Assembly: GCA_964343075.1 (NCBI GenBank) | Contig: CAYFGT010000005.1 | Location: forward strand, 20,977-84,976 | DNA length: 64,000 nucleotides | Source of the DNA: UBA2588 sp964343075 | GTDB taxonomy: Bacteria > Chloroflexota > Dehalococcoidia > Lucifugimonadales > UBA3495 | Reading direction: 5' to 3' | In this document: piece after piece, positions 17,338-24,337 of the stretch | Position numbering within the stretch: position 1 is the stretch's first letter | How the letters are laid out: each line of letters begins with the position of its first letter | Translations under genes and position numbers: made by a program | Notes under the pieces: model-generated | What the model saw: the letters and a program-made list of their open reading frames with translations, nothing else | Told to the model about the DNA's origin: nothing | Database searches by the model: none

Positions 17338-17501
17338 CTAGACCGTCTCCATTATCCTAGACCGTCTCCNNNNNNNNNNNNNNNNNNNNNNNNNNNNNNN
17401 NNNNNNNNNNNNNNNNNNNNNNNNNNNNNNNNNNNNNNNNNNNNNNNNNNNNNNNNNNNNNNNNNNNNNCTAGACCGTCTCCATTATCCTAGACCGTCTC
17501 C
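17338..17501. repeat. 19-bp tandem repeat interrupted by an assembly gap
   Basis: The unit CTAGACCGTCTCCATTATC occurs as one full copy plus 13 bases at 17338-17369 and again as one full copy plus 13 bases at 17470-17501, on both sides of exactly 100 N. The identical flanks show a tandem array that the assembler could not span, so the true copy number is unknown. On the minus strand the unit forms the last codons and the stop of the GNAT gene. It is not a CRISPR array: there are no spacers. Confidence 0.85.
17370..17469. other. Assembly gap, 100 N
   Basis: Exactly 100 undetermined bases, a conventional placeholder for a gap of unknown size. Reading frames drawn across it are artefacts. Confidence 0.99.
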
Positions 17502-18045
17502 TAGCATATTCATCACTCAAAAGCCCTAACACTGATGAATCGTACCAGGTGTTATCTTTTCGGTGTGCTCCTCGGAAATGACCCTCAACGACAAAGCCAA
17601 CATGATCTACCATATGCAAAGCGTTCGTATTATACTCTGGAACATCAACCCATACTCTATGAAGCTCTTTTTCCAGGAATGCGTAATCGAGGAGTTTGAC
17701 TAACGCAGCAGTCCCAAAATGATGATGCCACAATTCTTTCTTACCAATTAAAAGAAACAATTGTGCTTCGAGAAGCGGCCATTCATATGCGAGCTGCCCT
17801 TCACCAATATGTTCATCCAATTCATCGAACACAGATATTACATCTCTATTGCGATCTGATGCTAATCTGTTTACTAATTCCATCCTTTCAGATGCATCAA
17901 AGGTTAGATCATAACCTGCATGAAAGGGTTGGCCATTATCATCACAACCGTACCACATTTGGTTTATTTCTGGGTCTTGCAGCCAGTCTTTAACTTGGAA
18001 CAGATCATCTACCGATACTGTTTTTAAATTTACACTAGGTAACAT
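17470..18045 (-). CDS. GNAT-family N-acetyltransferase (RimJ/RimL-like)
   Basis: A cytoplasmic acetyltransferase of the Acetyltransf_3 type. It has the acetyl-CoA binding stretch ELWHHHFGTAALVKLLDYAF, then HRVWVDVPEYNTNALHMVDHVGFVVEGHFRGA, the usual order for this family. I start at the ATG at 18043-18045, which has AAGGGGAAG at good spacing, instead of 28 codons earlier. Its last dozen codons and its stop are made of the 19-bp tandem repeat at the gap, so the C-terminal tail (RRRSRIMETV) may be altered by the repeat. The 58-aa zinc-ribbon gene lies 132 bases upstream. Confidence 0.85.
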   Translation of the reverse strand: MLPSVNLKTVSVDDLFQVKDWLQDPEINQMWYGCDDNGQPFHAGYDLTFDASERMELVNRLASDRNRDVISVFDELDEHIGEGQLAYEWPLLEAQLFLLIGKKELWHHHFGTAALVKLLDYAFLEKELHRVWVDVPEYNTNALHMVDHVGFVVEGHFRGAHRKDNTWYDSSVLGLLSDEYARRRSRIMETV

Positions 18046-18177
18046 TTGAACTTCCCCTTGGTTAGTATCTGCTTTAATGATACATAGTATAGCAACCTGT
18101 AATGATCCTTTCAATAAACGATAGACCAAGTCTCCTGATTTTTAAACGGGTACTTTCTGATCAACCATGACTGATCA

Positions 18178-18354
18178 TTAGGCAGCCAGTGCCAATTTAG
18201 AATGTTTGCCGCTACTCCGTGTCCCAACAACCACTTTCTCTTTAGGGATATCTTTAGACCAACCACACTGCAGACAGGACAGGTAATACCCATAATAATC
18301 TTTATTCAGACTTACGTCCCCTTCACATCTTGGGCAGCACTTCTTGTGTAGCAT
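18178..18354 (-). CDS. Small zinc-ribbon protein, 58 aa
   Basis: A short gene on the minus strand with a GGAGG ribosome site 8 bases before its ATG and a TAA stop. Two CxxC pairs (CPRC at residues 7-10 and CLQC at 27-30, followed by GWSKD) form a typical zinc ribbon; the tail is basic. A strong sigma-70 promoter with flanking inverted repeats lies directly upstream. A 60-aa frame overlapping it in another register has no ribosome site or motif and is not used. Its role is unknown; small ribbons of this kind often bind nucleic acid or partner proteins. Confidence 0.8.
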   Translation of the reverse strand: MLHKKCCPRCEGDVSLNKDYYGYYLSCLQCGWSKDIPKEKVVVGTRSSGKHSKLALAA

Positions 18355-18385
18355 CGCGAAACCTCCAAATTCTCAACATGAAGAT

Positions 18386-18414
18386 ATTGTAGAGTATATA
18401 CTGCACTCTGTCAA
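18386..18414 (-). promoter_or_regulatory. Sigma-70 promoter of the zinc-ribbon gene
   Basis: On the minus strand, TTGACA (18409-18414), a 17-base spacer and TACAAT (18386-18391), about 32 bases before the zinc-ribbon ATG. This is a near-consensus promoter. Confidence 0.75.
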
Positions 18415-18426
18415 CTATATTCTACA
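18388..18426. promoter_or_regulatory. Inverted repeat around the zinc-ribbon promoter, candidate operator
   Basis: Arms TGTAGAGTATA (18388-18398) and TATATTCTACA (18416-18426) are inverted repeats with one mismatch in 11. One arm overlaps the -10 box and the other directly abuts the -35 box. A protein bound here would block the promoter. The nearest regulator gene is the B12-binding XRE protein, which ends 20 bases away. Confidence 0.6.
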
Positions 18427-18446
18427 GAATGTGGGATAAGCAATAC

Positions 18447-19358
18447 CTAGGAATGGCTCAACAGGTGTACAAGAGAGGTATCGAGGGCATCTGCTAGTTT
18501 TACAGCCGCTCCAATAGTCAAATTTTGTTTCCCGTGCTCCACTGCACTAATGTAAGTACGGTCCAATCCGCAACTCGCAGCCAACGTAGCCTGACTCCAG
18601 GATTTTCCCTTTCGTAATTTCTGAATCTGATCCCCAATAACTATCAAATAATCTTCTAGTGAAGCCAGTCGCCCGTCAGTGTCAGTTATGCCACATACAA
18701 CGCGCGCTCCAATCATCGCTTCTATGGGATCTGAGCCCACAATAATTTTGACTGTATCTGATCTGAAACAGGTATGCTTATCAAGGGTCTTAATACTAGG
18801 GCATCCACCTCCTAACATCAGCATAGGCGGATCTGGCATTTCTGCAAATGACTTCATTACTGACTCAACGTGGGGGATTTGATCATCCAAGCTGACTGAC
18901 AGCGCCAACAAATTGATGTCGCCATCAGTAATAAACTGTATCAAGTCAGAAGTTAAAGTATCCGATCCTAAAAACTCAACTTCCCAACCGTCAAGCCTCA
19001 TAAAGTCAGCTACTATGCGCGCACCAAAGGAATGCATATTCCCTTCAACGCAGGCTACTACTGCTCGATATCCATTACGTTTATTAACAGGGAATGCATT
19101 TGAGACTTTAATCATTTGCCCTAAAGCTGTTTCTGTAGCGAAATGTTCGAGAGCAGTACTTACCTTCCCTTCATGATACATCTTCCCTATGCAAACTTGT
19201 GATTCAGATAGGATATTCACATAGATATCACCTGCTGAGAGACCTAATTCAAGAGCCGAATCTATGACATTAGATGCTTTGTAGCCGTCTCTTTCCAGAA
19301 CTGCTTCTACAAATTTATCCTTGAGATCACTTACTTGAGAAGAGTTTTGTTTAAGCAT
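18447..19358 (-). CDS. Cobalamin-binding regulator with C-terminal XRE helix-turn-helix
   Basis: A 303-aa protein with three parts: a four-helix B12-cap domain (about residues 5-90), a Rossmann B12-binding domain (about 95-225) and a C-terminal XRE HTH (about 240-300; LRKGKSWSQATLAASCGLDR, then ISAVEHGKQNLT). The lower-ligand type His is His109 in GNMHSFGARIVADF. The cap has Tyr61-x9-Glu71-His72, matching the Wx9EH light-sensing motif of CarH except Trp to Tyr. CarH carries its MerR-type HTH at the N-terminus, so the order is reversed here. I start at the ATG at 19356-19358, which has TGAGGC upstream. Confidence 0.88.
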   Translation of the reverse strand: MLKQNSSQVSDLKDKFVEAVLERDGYKASNVIDSALELGLSAGDIYVNILSESQVCIGKMYHEGKVSTALEHFATETALGQMIKVSNAFPVNKRNGYRAVVACVEGNMHSFGARIVADFMRLDGWEVEFLGSDTLTSDLIQFITDGDINLLALSVSLDDQIPHVESVMKSFAEMPDPPMLMLGGGCPSIKTLDKHTCFRSDTVKIIVGSDPIEAMIGARVVCGITDTDGRLASLEDYLIVIGDQIQKLRKGKSWSQATLAASCGLDRTYISAVEHGKQNLTIGAAVKLADALDTSLVHLLSHS

Positions 19359-19392
19359 AATCTGCCTCATATATATATAATAGTTTGATTAT

Positions 19393-19442
19393 ATTATACA
19401 TCACAGGCATTAATTTTTCTGAACAGTAGACTTTGTTCTACA
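19393..19442 (-). promoter_or_regulatory. Probable promoter region of the B12-XRE gene with TGTAGA half-sites
   Basis: On the minus strand a TATAAT box (19393-19398) precedes the B12-XRE gene without a clear -35 box. About 35 bases further upstream, GTAGA and TCTAC half-sites (19426-19430 and 19437-19441) form an inverted repeat with a 6-base spacer. The half-site matches the arms of the operator candidate at the zinc-ribbon promoter, which would fit autoregulation. The evidence is only short shared sequence. Confidence 0.35.
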
Positions 19443-19479
19443 TGAGCCAGATGCTATAGCTACTCCAAGGTCGTATGTT

Positions 19480-20550
19480 TTATGCAGTTACCTTTTTTGC
19501 TTCACTTAAGGTATCAAAGGCCCAACGTAAAAGCTCGGTCGTTTCATCCCAGTGAATACACGCATCTGTCACAGACACCCCATACTGCAGAGCGCTGATA
19601 TCACCAGTCAATTTTTGGTTCCCTTCATTGATATTACTTTCTAACATAGTTCCAACTATTGCTGAATTGCCCTCTGCTCGTTGAGACACGACGTCCTTAA
19701 ATGCCGTAGCTTGCTTCGTGTGATCTTTATTAGAATTGCCATGACTACAGTCAATCACAATGTTAGGAGTAATTCCGGCTGCCTCAAGTTGCACTTGAGC
19801 GTCCTTCACATAAGGGGAAGAGTAATTCGGACCGCTGGAGCCGCCTCGCAAGACTAAATGTCCATTCGGGTTACCTGATGTTCTTACTATAGCTGTTCGC
19901 CCATTTTGATCATGCCCTAGAAAACCATGGGCACTACGGCATGACACTACAGCATCGGCCGCTATTTGTGTATTCCCATCTGTGCCGTTTTTGAAACCGA
20001 CTGGCATGCTCAACCCGCTAGCCATTTGCCTGTGTATTTGGCTTTCAGTGGTTCTAGCACCAATGGTTCCCCAAGAAATAAGATCTGCAATATATTGAGG
20101 GACAATAGGATCCAGGAATTCAGTACCAGCAAACATCCCCATTTCAGATATTTTGATCAGTATAGATCTGGCTAAACCTAAACCTTCTTCGATATCAAAA
20201 GAATCATTAAGTTTCGGATCATAAAGGAGTCCTTTCCATCCAACTGTTGTCCGCGGTTTTTCGAAATACACCCTCATTATGACAAGCAATCTATCTTGAA
20301 CTTCTTTTGCTAGGCCACATAATTTTTCGGCATAGTCCATAGCCAATTTTTCATCGTGAATTGAGCACGGCCCTGCAATAACAATCAAACGATCATCTCG
20401 GCCTTCCAAGATATCGATTACTTGTTGTCGCCCAGATAACACTGTAGCAGACGCTGTATCGCCTACAGGGTATCTTTCAATCAGTTCAGCTGGTGTTATT
20501 AAAGGTTCAGTACTCACAACATTTATATCCGTTCTTTTCGATTCAGTCAT
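19480..20550 (-). CDS. aroG: 3-deoxy-7-phosphoheptulonate (DAHP) synthase, AroG type
   Basis: Condenses phosphoenolpyruvate and erythrose 4-phosphate, the first step of the shikimate pathway. Class I AroG marks include IAGPCSIHD, MRVYFEKPRTTVGWKGLLYDP, the GARTTESQIHRQMASGLSMP block and DCSHGNSNKDH. I start at the second Met (356 aa) because AGGAGT lies just before it; the frame extends 7 codons upstream. It has its own promoter and a Tyr/Phe leader peptide with a terminator, so transcription should respond to tyrosine and phenylalanine supply. It follows aroH and trpA. Confidence 0.96.
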   Translation of the reverse strand: MTESKRTDINVVSTEPLITPAELIERYPVGDTASATVLSGRQQVIDILEGRDDRLIVIAGPCSIHDEKLAMDYAEKLCGLAKEVQDRLLVIMRVYFEKPRTTVGWKGLLYDPKLNDSFDIEEGLGLARSILIKISEMGMFAGTEFLDPIVPQYIADLISWGTIGARTTESQIHRQMASGLSMPVGFKNGTDGNTQIAADAVVSCRSAHGFLGHDQNGRTAIVRTSGNPNGHLVLRGGSSGPNYSSPYVKDAQVQLEAAGITPNIVIDCSHGNSNKDHTKQATAFKDVVSQRAEGNSAIVGTMLESNINEGNQKLTGDISALQYGVSVTDACIHWDETTELLRWAFDTLSEAKKVTA

Positions 20551-20569
20551 TTTTACTCCTGAGGTAGGC

Positions 20570-20598
20570 AAAAAAAAACCCTTTCAGTGATGAAAGGG
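20570..20598 (-). terminator. Rho-independent attenuator terminator upstream of aroG
   Basis: On the minus strand CCCTTTCA, loop TCAC, TGAAAGGG and then nine T. The stem is 8 perfect base pairs. It ends 20 bases before the aroG ATG and follows the leader peptide, so it can stop transcription before aroG. Confidence 0.9.
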
Positions 20599-20620
20599 CT
20601 GATTTGTATATCGAGTCTAT

Positions 20621-20686
20621 CTAAACGCGACTACACGCCCCTTCCTTCATAAAATAATAGTAATATGTAAAGTAATTTTGTTTCAT
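20621..20686 (-). CDS. Tyr/Phe-rich leader peptide of aroG
   Basis: A 21-codon frame, ATG at 20684-20686 and TAG at 20621-20623. Residues 4-12 read NYFTYYYYF: five Tyr and two Phe codons within nine. This is the hallmark of a transcription attenuator leader. It starts about 26 bases downstream of a near-consensus promoter and precedes a terminator. The segment GAAGGGGC (20637-20644, codons 14-17) can pair with the terminator's 5' arm GCCCTTTC (one G-U), giving an antiterminator when ribosomes stall at the Tyr codons. The ribosome site is weak. Confidence 0.85.
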   Translation of the reverse strand: MKQNYFTYYYYFMKEGACSRV

Positions 20687-20711
20687 AGTGTTTTTATTCT
20701 CTACCCGATCG

Positions 20712-20740
20712 ACAATACTACGTATAAGATGCGATGTCAA
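20712..20740 (-). promoter_or_regulatory. Promoter of the aroG leader transcript
   Basis: On the minus strand TTGACA (20735-20740), a 17-base spacer and TATTGT (20712-20717), located 14 bases after the aroH stop and 26 before the leader ATG. Confidence 0.75.
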
Positions 20741-20753
20741 TCCAACTTATCTG

Positions 20754-21125
20754 TTAGGTATCATCCAGGCCTTTTTGCCTAAGGACTACTGTCTCTTTGA
20801 GATACACATTATTGATCTCCGATTTAGATTTGTCTGTGTTAATCAATACTAATATCCTTATACACCGTTCAGGATATTCAGGGACAGGAATCTCCGTTGA
20901 GCACATCAAAGCAGTCTCAGTCCATCCCAACTGCCGAGCTGCTGCTGCAGGATATGCCGCATTTAAATCATCGGTCACAGTAAAAAAAGCAGCTGCCACT
21001 TGTTCTTCTTCTATTCCATTAAGTTCTATCATCTTTTCCAGCAATTCTTTGGTGGAACTATATATGTCCTGAGGTGAGTTAGTCTCAGATTGAGTAGCTC
21101 CTCTCACGCCAATACAATGTGTCAT
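20754..21125 (-). CDS. aroH: Chorismate mutase, AroH type
   Basis: Converts chorismate to prephenate, the branch point to Tyr and Phe. It is the 123-aa monofunctional AroH fold of Bacillus type. The active-site residues line up with Bacillus subtilis numbering: Cys75, Glu78 (CSTEIPVP) and Arg90 (RCIRILVLIN), with the N-terminal Arg in GVRGAT. It sits between trpA and the attenuated aroG, which makes a small aromatic amino acid cluster. Confidence 0.94.
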   Translation of the reverse strand: MTHCIGVRGATQSETNSPQDIYSSTKELLEKMIELNGIEEEQVAAAFFTVTDDLNAAYPAAAARQLGWTETALMCSTEIPVPEYPERCIRILVLINTDKSKSEINNVYLKETVVLRQKGLDDT

Positions 21126-21166
21126 AATGCCTCGAATAAATTATGTACTTTTGCTTTTAACCACAT

Positions 21167-21952
21167 TTATGCAGTTAGTGATTTGACAAAATCACCTGCT
21201 TTGTCTGCTACTTGTTCTCTATCAGATTCTAGCATCACACTAACTAATGCGCTACCTACTACAGCAGCGTCGGCTTTCGAACATATCTCATCGACATGAG
21301 ATTTGTTTGAAACGCCGAATCCAACCGCAACAGGCAAACCAGTGAAACCTTTAATTCTTTCAACAAGATCTAATCCTCTCGAAGAGACTTCTTTACGAGC
21401 CCCGGTCACACCTGTAACACTTACGCAATATACAAAACCGTCACATTTTTCGACGGATAATTTAATGCTGTCATCTGTGCTAGTAGGAGCTATTAATGGA
21501 ATGAAACTCACCCGGTAGTGATTACACAGCTCTTTAAAATCGCCAGCTTCTACGGCTGGCAAATCCACAATAATCACACCATCAACTCCGTGTTTATTGC
21601 ATTCATCCAAAAAATGCTCAACTCCATATTGATACACAGGGTTAAAATAACCCATCAATACCAACGGAGTTACCTCGTTTTCTTCTCTAACAGCGCTTAC
21701 TAATTTCAAGCAGTCGTCTATGTTCGTGCTATTGCCCAGCGATAAAAAGCTAGACTGTTGAATAACTGGCCCCTCAGCTAAAGGATCACTGAAGGGCATC
21801 CCAATTTCTACTATATCAGCTCCCGACTCGATAAGGTTCGGTATAGTCACGCGAGTAGCCTCCATATCGGGAGCTCCGGCAGTAATAAAAACAACTAGGC
21901 CGTTACGATTTTCATTTCTTATTTTTTTGAAGCATTTGCTGATACGATTCAT
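21167..21952 (-). CDS. trpA: Tryptophan synthase alpha subunit
   Basis: Cleaves indole-3-glycerol phosphate to indole. The 261-aa TIM barrel has catalytic Glu49 (DIVEIGMPFSDP), but the position of the second acid, Asp60 in enteric TrpA, is Glu60 here (PLAEGPVIQ). Later family segments (FNPVYQYGVEHFL, DLPAVEAGDF, VTGVTGAR, VGFGVS) are normal. trpB is not in the window; upstream is a CPBP protease gene 53 bases away and downstream is aroH. Confidence 0.95.
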   Translation of the reverse strand: MNRISKCFKKIRNENRNGLVVFITAGAPDMEATRVTIPNLIESGADIVEIGMPFSDPLAEGPVIQQSSFLSLGNSTNIDDCLKLVSAVREENEVTPLVLMGYFNPVYQYGVEHFLDECNKHGVDGVIIVDLPAVEAGDFKELCNHYRVSFIPLIAPTSTDDSIKLSVEKCDGFVYCVSVTGVTGARKEVSSRGLDLVERIKGFTGLPVAVGFGVSNKSHVDEICSKADAAVVGSALVSVMLESDREQVADKAGDFVKSLTA

Positions 21953-22005
21953 AAACTTAACTCTTATTATTCATGACCAAAAGTTATAGCTATTCCGACC
22001 AATTG

Positions 22006-22695
22006 TCAATTCATTAGGATAGTAAAACAAATCACTAACAGATTTTGAGCTCCGTGGATCAAGATGCAAGGAGTCACACTCTTCGCCTTATGATAGACAT
22101 ACCCAAGTATCATACCGGTAAAAAAGGTGGAGGAAATCACAATAATTTCAAGCTGACCTGCGTGGAAAAAGGCAAATATCAGAGCTGACAATGCAATGTT
22201 CATTCCGGTACCAAGGCGAACGAAATTTCTTGATAAAAACGACCTAAAAAAAATCTCTTCAGAAATCGGGACTACCACTGCTAATGCCAATATGCTCAAA
22301 AAAATAAACTCACCTTTGAAAATCAGGTTCGTATATTCGATTTTAGGCACCAAAAAGTCTGCCCCCAAAGCAGACACAATCACTACCATTGCGGTGCTGA
22401 TTGACACACTAAGTACCAATCCTCCTATGACAAAGGCAGTTAAGGTAGTCCAATTAATATGATCACCCATCTCTAGTTCTGAAATAATGAATAATCGAAT
22501 GTCTGTATCCCCTAGCCAATTAATGATGATACCCACAAGAAGCGCCAAACCTAGTGTGGCTATCACAGTCATTAATGGCGCAAATCTATCGGGGCCATCA
22601 GGTAATAAGCCAAATACAAACCCTAAAACCACAATTAATACGATCCCGCTTGAAGCAAGACACATTGATGCTAATATTCCGTTTTTTACACTCAT
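22006..22695 (-). CDS. CPBP-family intramembrane metalloprotease
   Basis: A membrane protein of 229 aa with about six to seven hydrophobic helices. The family motifs are present in order: EEIFFRSFLSR (Glu-Glu and Arg), FAFFHAG (first His) and ILIHGAQN (second His), so the metal site appears complete. Members include CAAX prenyl proteases and bacteriocin-immunity proteins. It is divergent from the small GatC/AtzG-like gene, with only 48 bases between the starts, and lies upstream of trpA. Confidence 0.9.
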   Translation of the reverse strand: MSVKNGILASMCLASSGIVLIVVLGFVFGLLPDGPDRFAPLMTVIATLGLALLVGIIINWLGDTDIRLFIISELEMGDHINWTTLTAFVIGGLVLSVSISTAMVVIVSALGADFLVPKIEYTNLIFKGEFIFLSILALAVVVPISEEIFFRSFLSRNFVRLGTGMNIALSALIFAFFHAGQLEIIVISSTFFTGMILGYVYHKAKSVTPCILIHGAQNLLVICFTILMN

Positions 22696-22743
22696 AATGT
22701 TCTATAATGGTATCATTCTACGAGCATACAATGGAGTACTATT

Positions 22744-22926
22744 ATGTTAAGTAACGAAGAATTTCAATCTAGGTGCGAATCCTTGCAGATTGACGGGGAA
22801 CCGGATTACTTAGAAGCATTGAACCGACATGCTCAGGCAACGATACGGTCGGCACAGGCCCTGAATGAGATTTCCCTTGAAAATGAAATCCCCGCCATGT
22901 TATACAATAATCAGACAGAGGAGTAA
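22744..22926 (+). CDS. Small GatC/AtzG-like protein
   Basis: A 60-aa acidic helical protein with a GGAG site upstream. It ends 6 bases before an amidase-signature enzyme. GatC- and AtzG-type proteins are short helical partners encoded directly beside such amidases, and the C-terminal ENEIPAMLY stretch resembles the conserved xxEPAxxF tail of AtzG. No catalytic motif is visible. The assignment rests on size, position and this weak tail match. Confidence 0.6.
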   Translation: MLSNEEFQSRCESLQIDGEPDYLEALNRHAQATIRSAQALNEISLENEIPAMLYNNQTEE

Positions 22927-22932
22927 GAGATA

Positions 22933-24336
22933 ATGGATAAGATAACTCACCTCAGTCTACACAAACAGTCCCAATTACTACATTCGCAGCAACTCTCAGC
23001 TACAGAATTGGTGGATGCGTACTGCAAGAGAATTGAAGAAACAGAACCTTTACTGAATTCGTTCATCACACTGACTCTAGATGAGGCCAAACAAAGGGCA
23101 GTGGGCATATCTAATCAAATATCCTCGGGAAATTACCTAGGGCCTCTCCATGGTATTCCTATAGCACTAAAAGATCTGTTTGATACCGCAGGGTTGAAAA
23201 CAACTTCTGGCTCCAAGATTTACGATAGCAGGATTCCTGCAACAGACTCCACAGTAGCTTCTAAATTAAATTCCGCAGGCGCGATACTCTTAGGGAAACT
23301 AAACATGCACCCTTTTGCTTATGGACCCACCGGGGAAAATGAAGACTATGGGCACATGCACAATCCATGGAATTTAAACAAACTAACCGGTGGCTCGTCA
23401 GGAGGATCTGGTTCCTCTGTAGCAAGCGGGCAATGCACGGCAGCCTTGGGTAGCGACACAGGAGGATCCGTGCGAATTCCTGCCTCTTTATGCGGAATAG
23501 TTGGCTTCAAACCGACGTACGGCAAGATAAGTAAGCACGGTGTCACTCCTTTATCTTGGTCCCTCGACCATCCGGGACCTTTGACAAGGACAGTGGAAGA
23601 TGCTGTCATTATGATCAACGCCATGAGTGGTGCTGATCATAATGACCCTTCATCAGTTCACACAGATCAAGTATCCATGGATTTTATGGAATCAACAGAT
23701 TTGACTGGTGTCAAAATTGGCGTACCTCAAGAATTCTTAAACGATATTGATCCTGAAATGAGCTCATTAATTGAAGAAGCTCTGAAAGTATTAAGGACTC
23801 TTGGAGCAGAAATTAAGACTGTCTCTTTCCCAATGCATTCCTATTCAGAATCAATATCTAACTGCATCCTTATGCCCGAAGCAACCAGCTATCACAAGCA
23901 GATCTTAAAGACCATACCAGATCAAATATATGAACCTGTAAGACTACGCTTGCACGCAGGCTTATTTATTTCCGCAGAGCAATACGTTACGGCTCAAAGA
24001 ATAAGACGAATTTATTTTCAAGAACTATCTCAATTGCTTGATGATGTAGACGTTTTAGTAGGCCCAACGGAGCCTGTTTTTGCCCCGGATATCTTGAGTG
24101 AAACAGTCAATATAAACGGCACTGACCGGAATACTTCGGCAGCATTAACTAGCCTTAATAGGCCTTACAACATCACGGGTATGCCTGCTATCACAGTACC
24201 TTGCGGATTCAATTCTGACTCACTACCTGGAGGTCTACAAATAGCAGGAAAACCTTTTAATGAATATACAATTGCCAAAGTAGCCTATGCTTACCAAGAA
24301 TCTTGCAACTGGAAAAATATGCTACCGGATTTGTAA
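22933..24336 (+). CDS. Amidase-signature family enzyme (GatA/AtzE-like)
   Basis: A hydrolase of 467 aa with the complete Ser-cisSer-Lys triad: Lys in GIPIALKDLFDTAG, the glycine/serine stretch GGSSGGSGSS and the nucleophile segment GSDTGGSVRIPASLCG. GatA is possible, but a gatB is absent and the partner gene is very short, so a small-molecule amidase of the AtzE type is as likely. The HAD hydrolase gene starts one base after its stop, so the three genes form one unit. Confidence 0.9.
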   Translation: MDKITHLSLHKQSQLLHSQQLSATELVDAYCKRIEETEPLLNSFITLTLDEAKQRAVGISNQISSGNYLGPLHGIPIALKDLFDTAGLKTTSGSKIYDSRIPATDSTVASKLNSAGAILLGKLNMHPFAYGPTGENEDYGHMHNPWNLNKLTGGSSGGSGSSVASGQCTAALGSDTGGSVRIPASLCGIVGFKPTYGKISKHGVTPLSWSLDHPGPLTRTVEDAVIMINAMSGADHNDPSSVHTDQVSMDFMESTDLTGVKIGVPQEFLNDIDPEMSSLIEEALKVLRTLGAEIKTVSFPMHSYSESISNCILMPEATSYHKQILKTIPDQIYEPVRLRLHAGLFISAEQYVTAQRIRRIYFQELSQLLDDVDVLVGPTEPVFAPDILSETVNINGTDRNTSAALTSLNRPYNITGMPAITVPCGFNSDSLPGGLQIAGKPFNEYTIAKVAYAYQESCNWKNMLPDL

Positions 24337-24337
24337 T

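Noticed and set aside
17338..17501. CRISPR-like repeats beside the gap
   Set aside because: The copies are directly tandem (19 bp) with no spacers and no cas genes nearby.
17254..17529. A plus-strand frame running across the N gap
   Set aside because: It depends on 100 undetermined bases and has no family match; it is an artefact over the end of the cytidylate-kinase-like gene.
18111..18293. A 60-aa frame overlapping the zinc-ribbon gene
   Set aside because: It lacks a ribosome site; the overlapping 58-aa frame has GGAGG, two CxxC pairs and a promoter.
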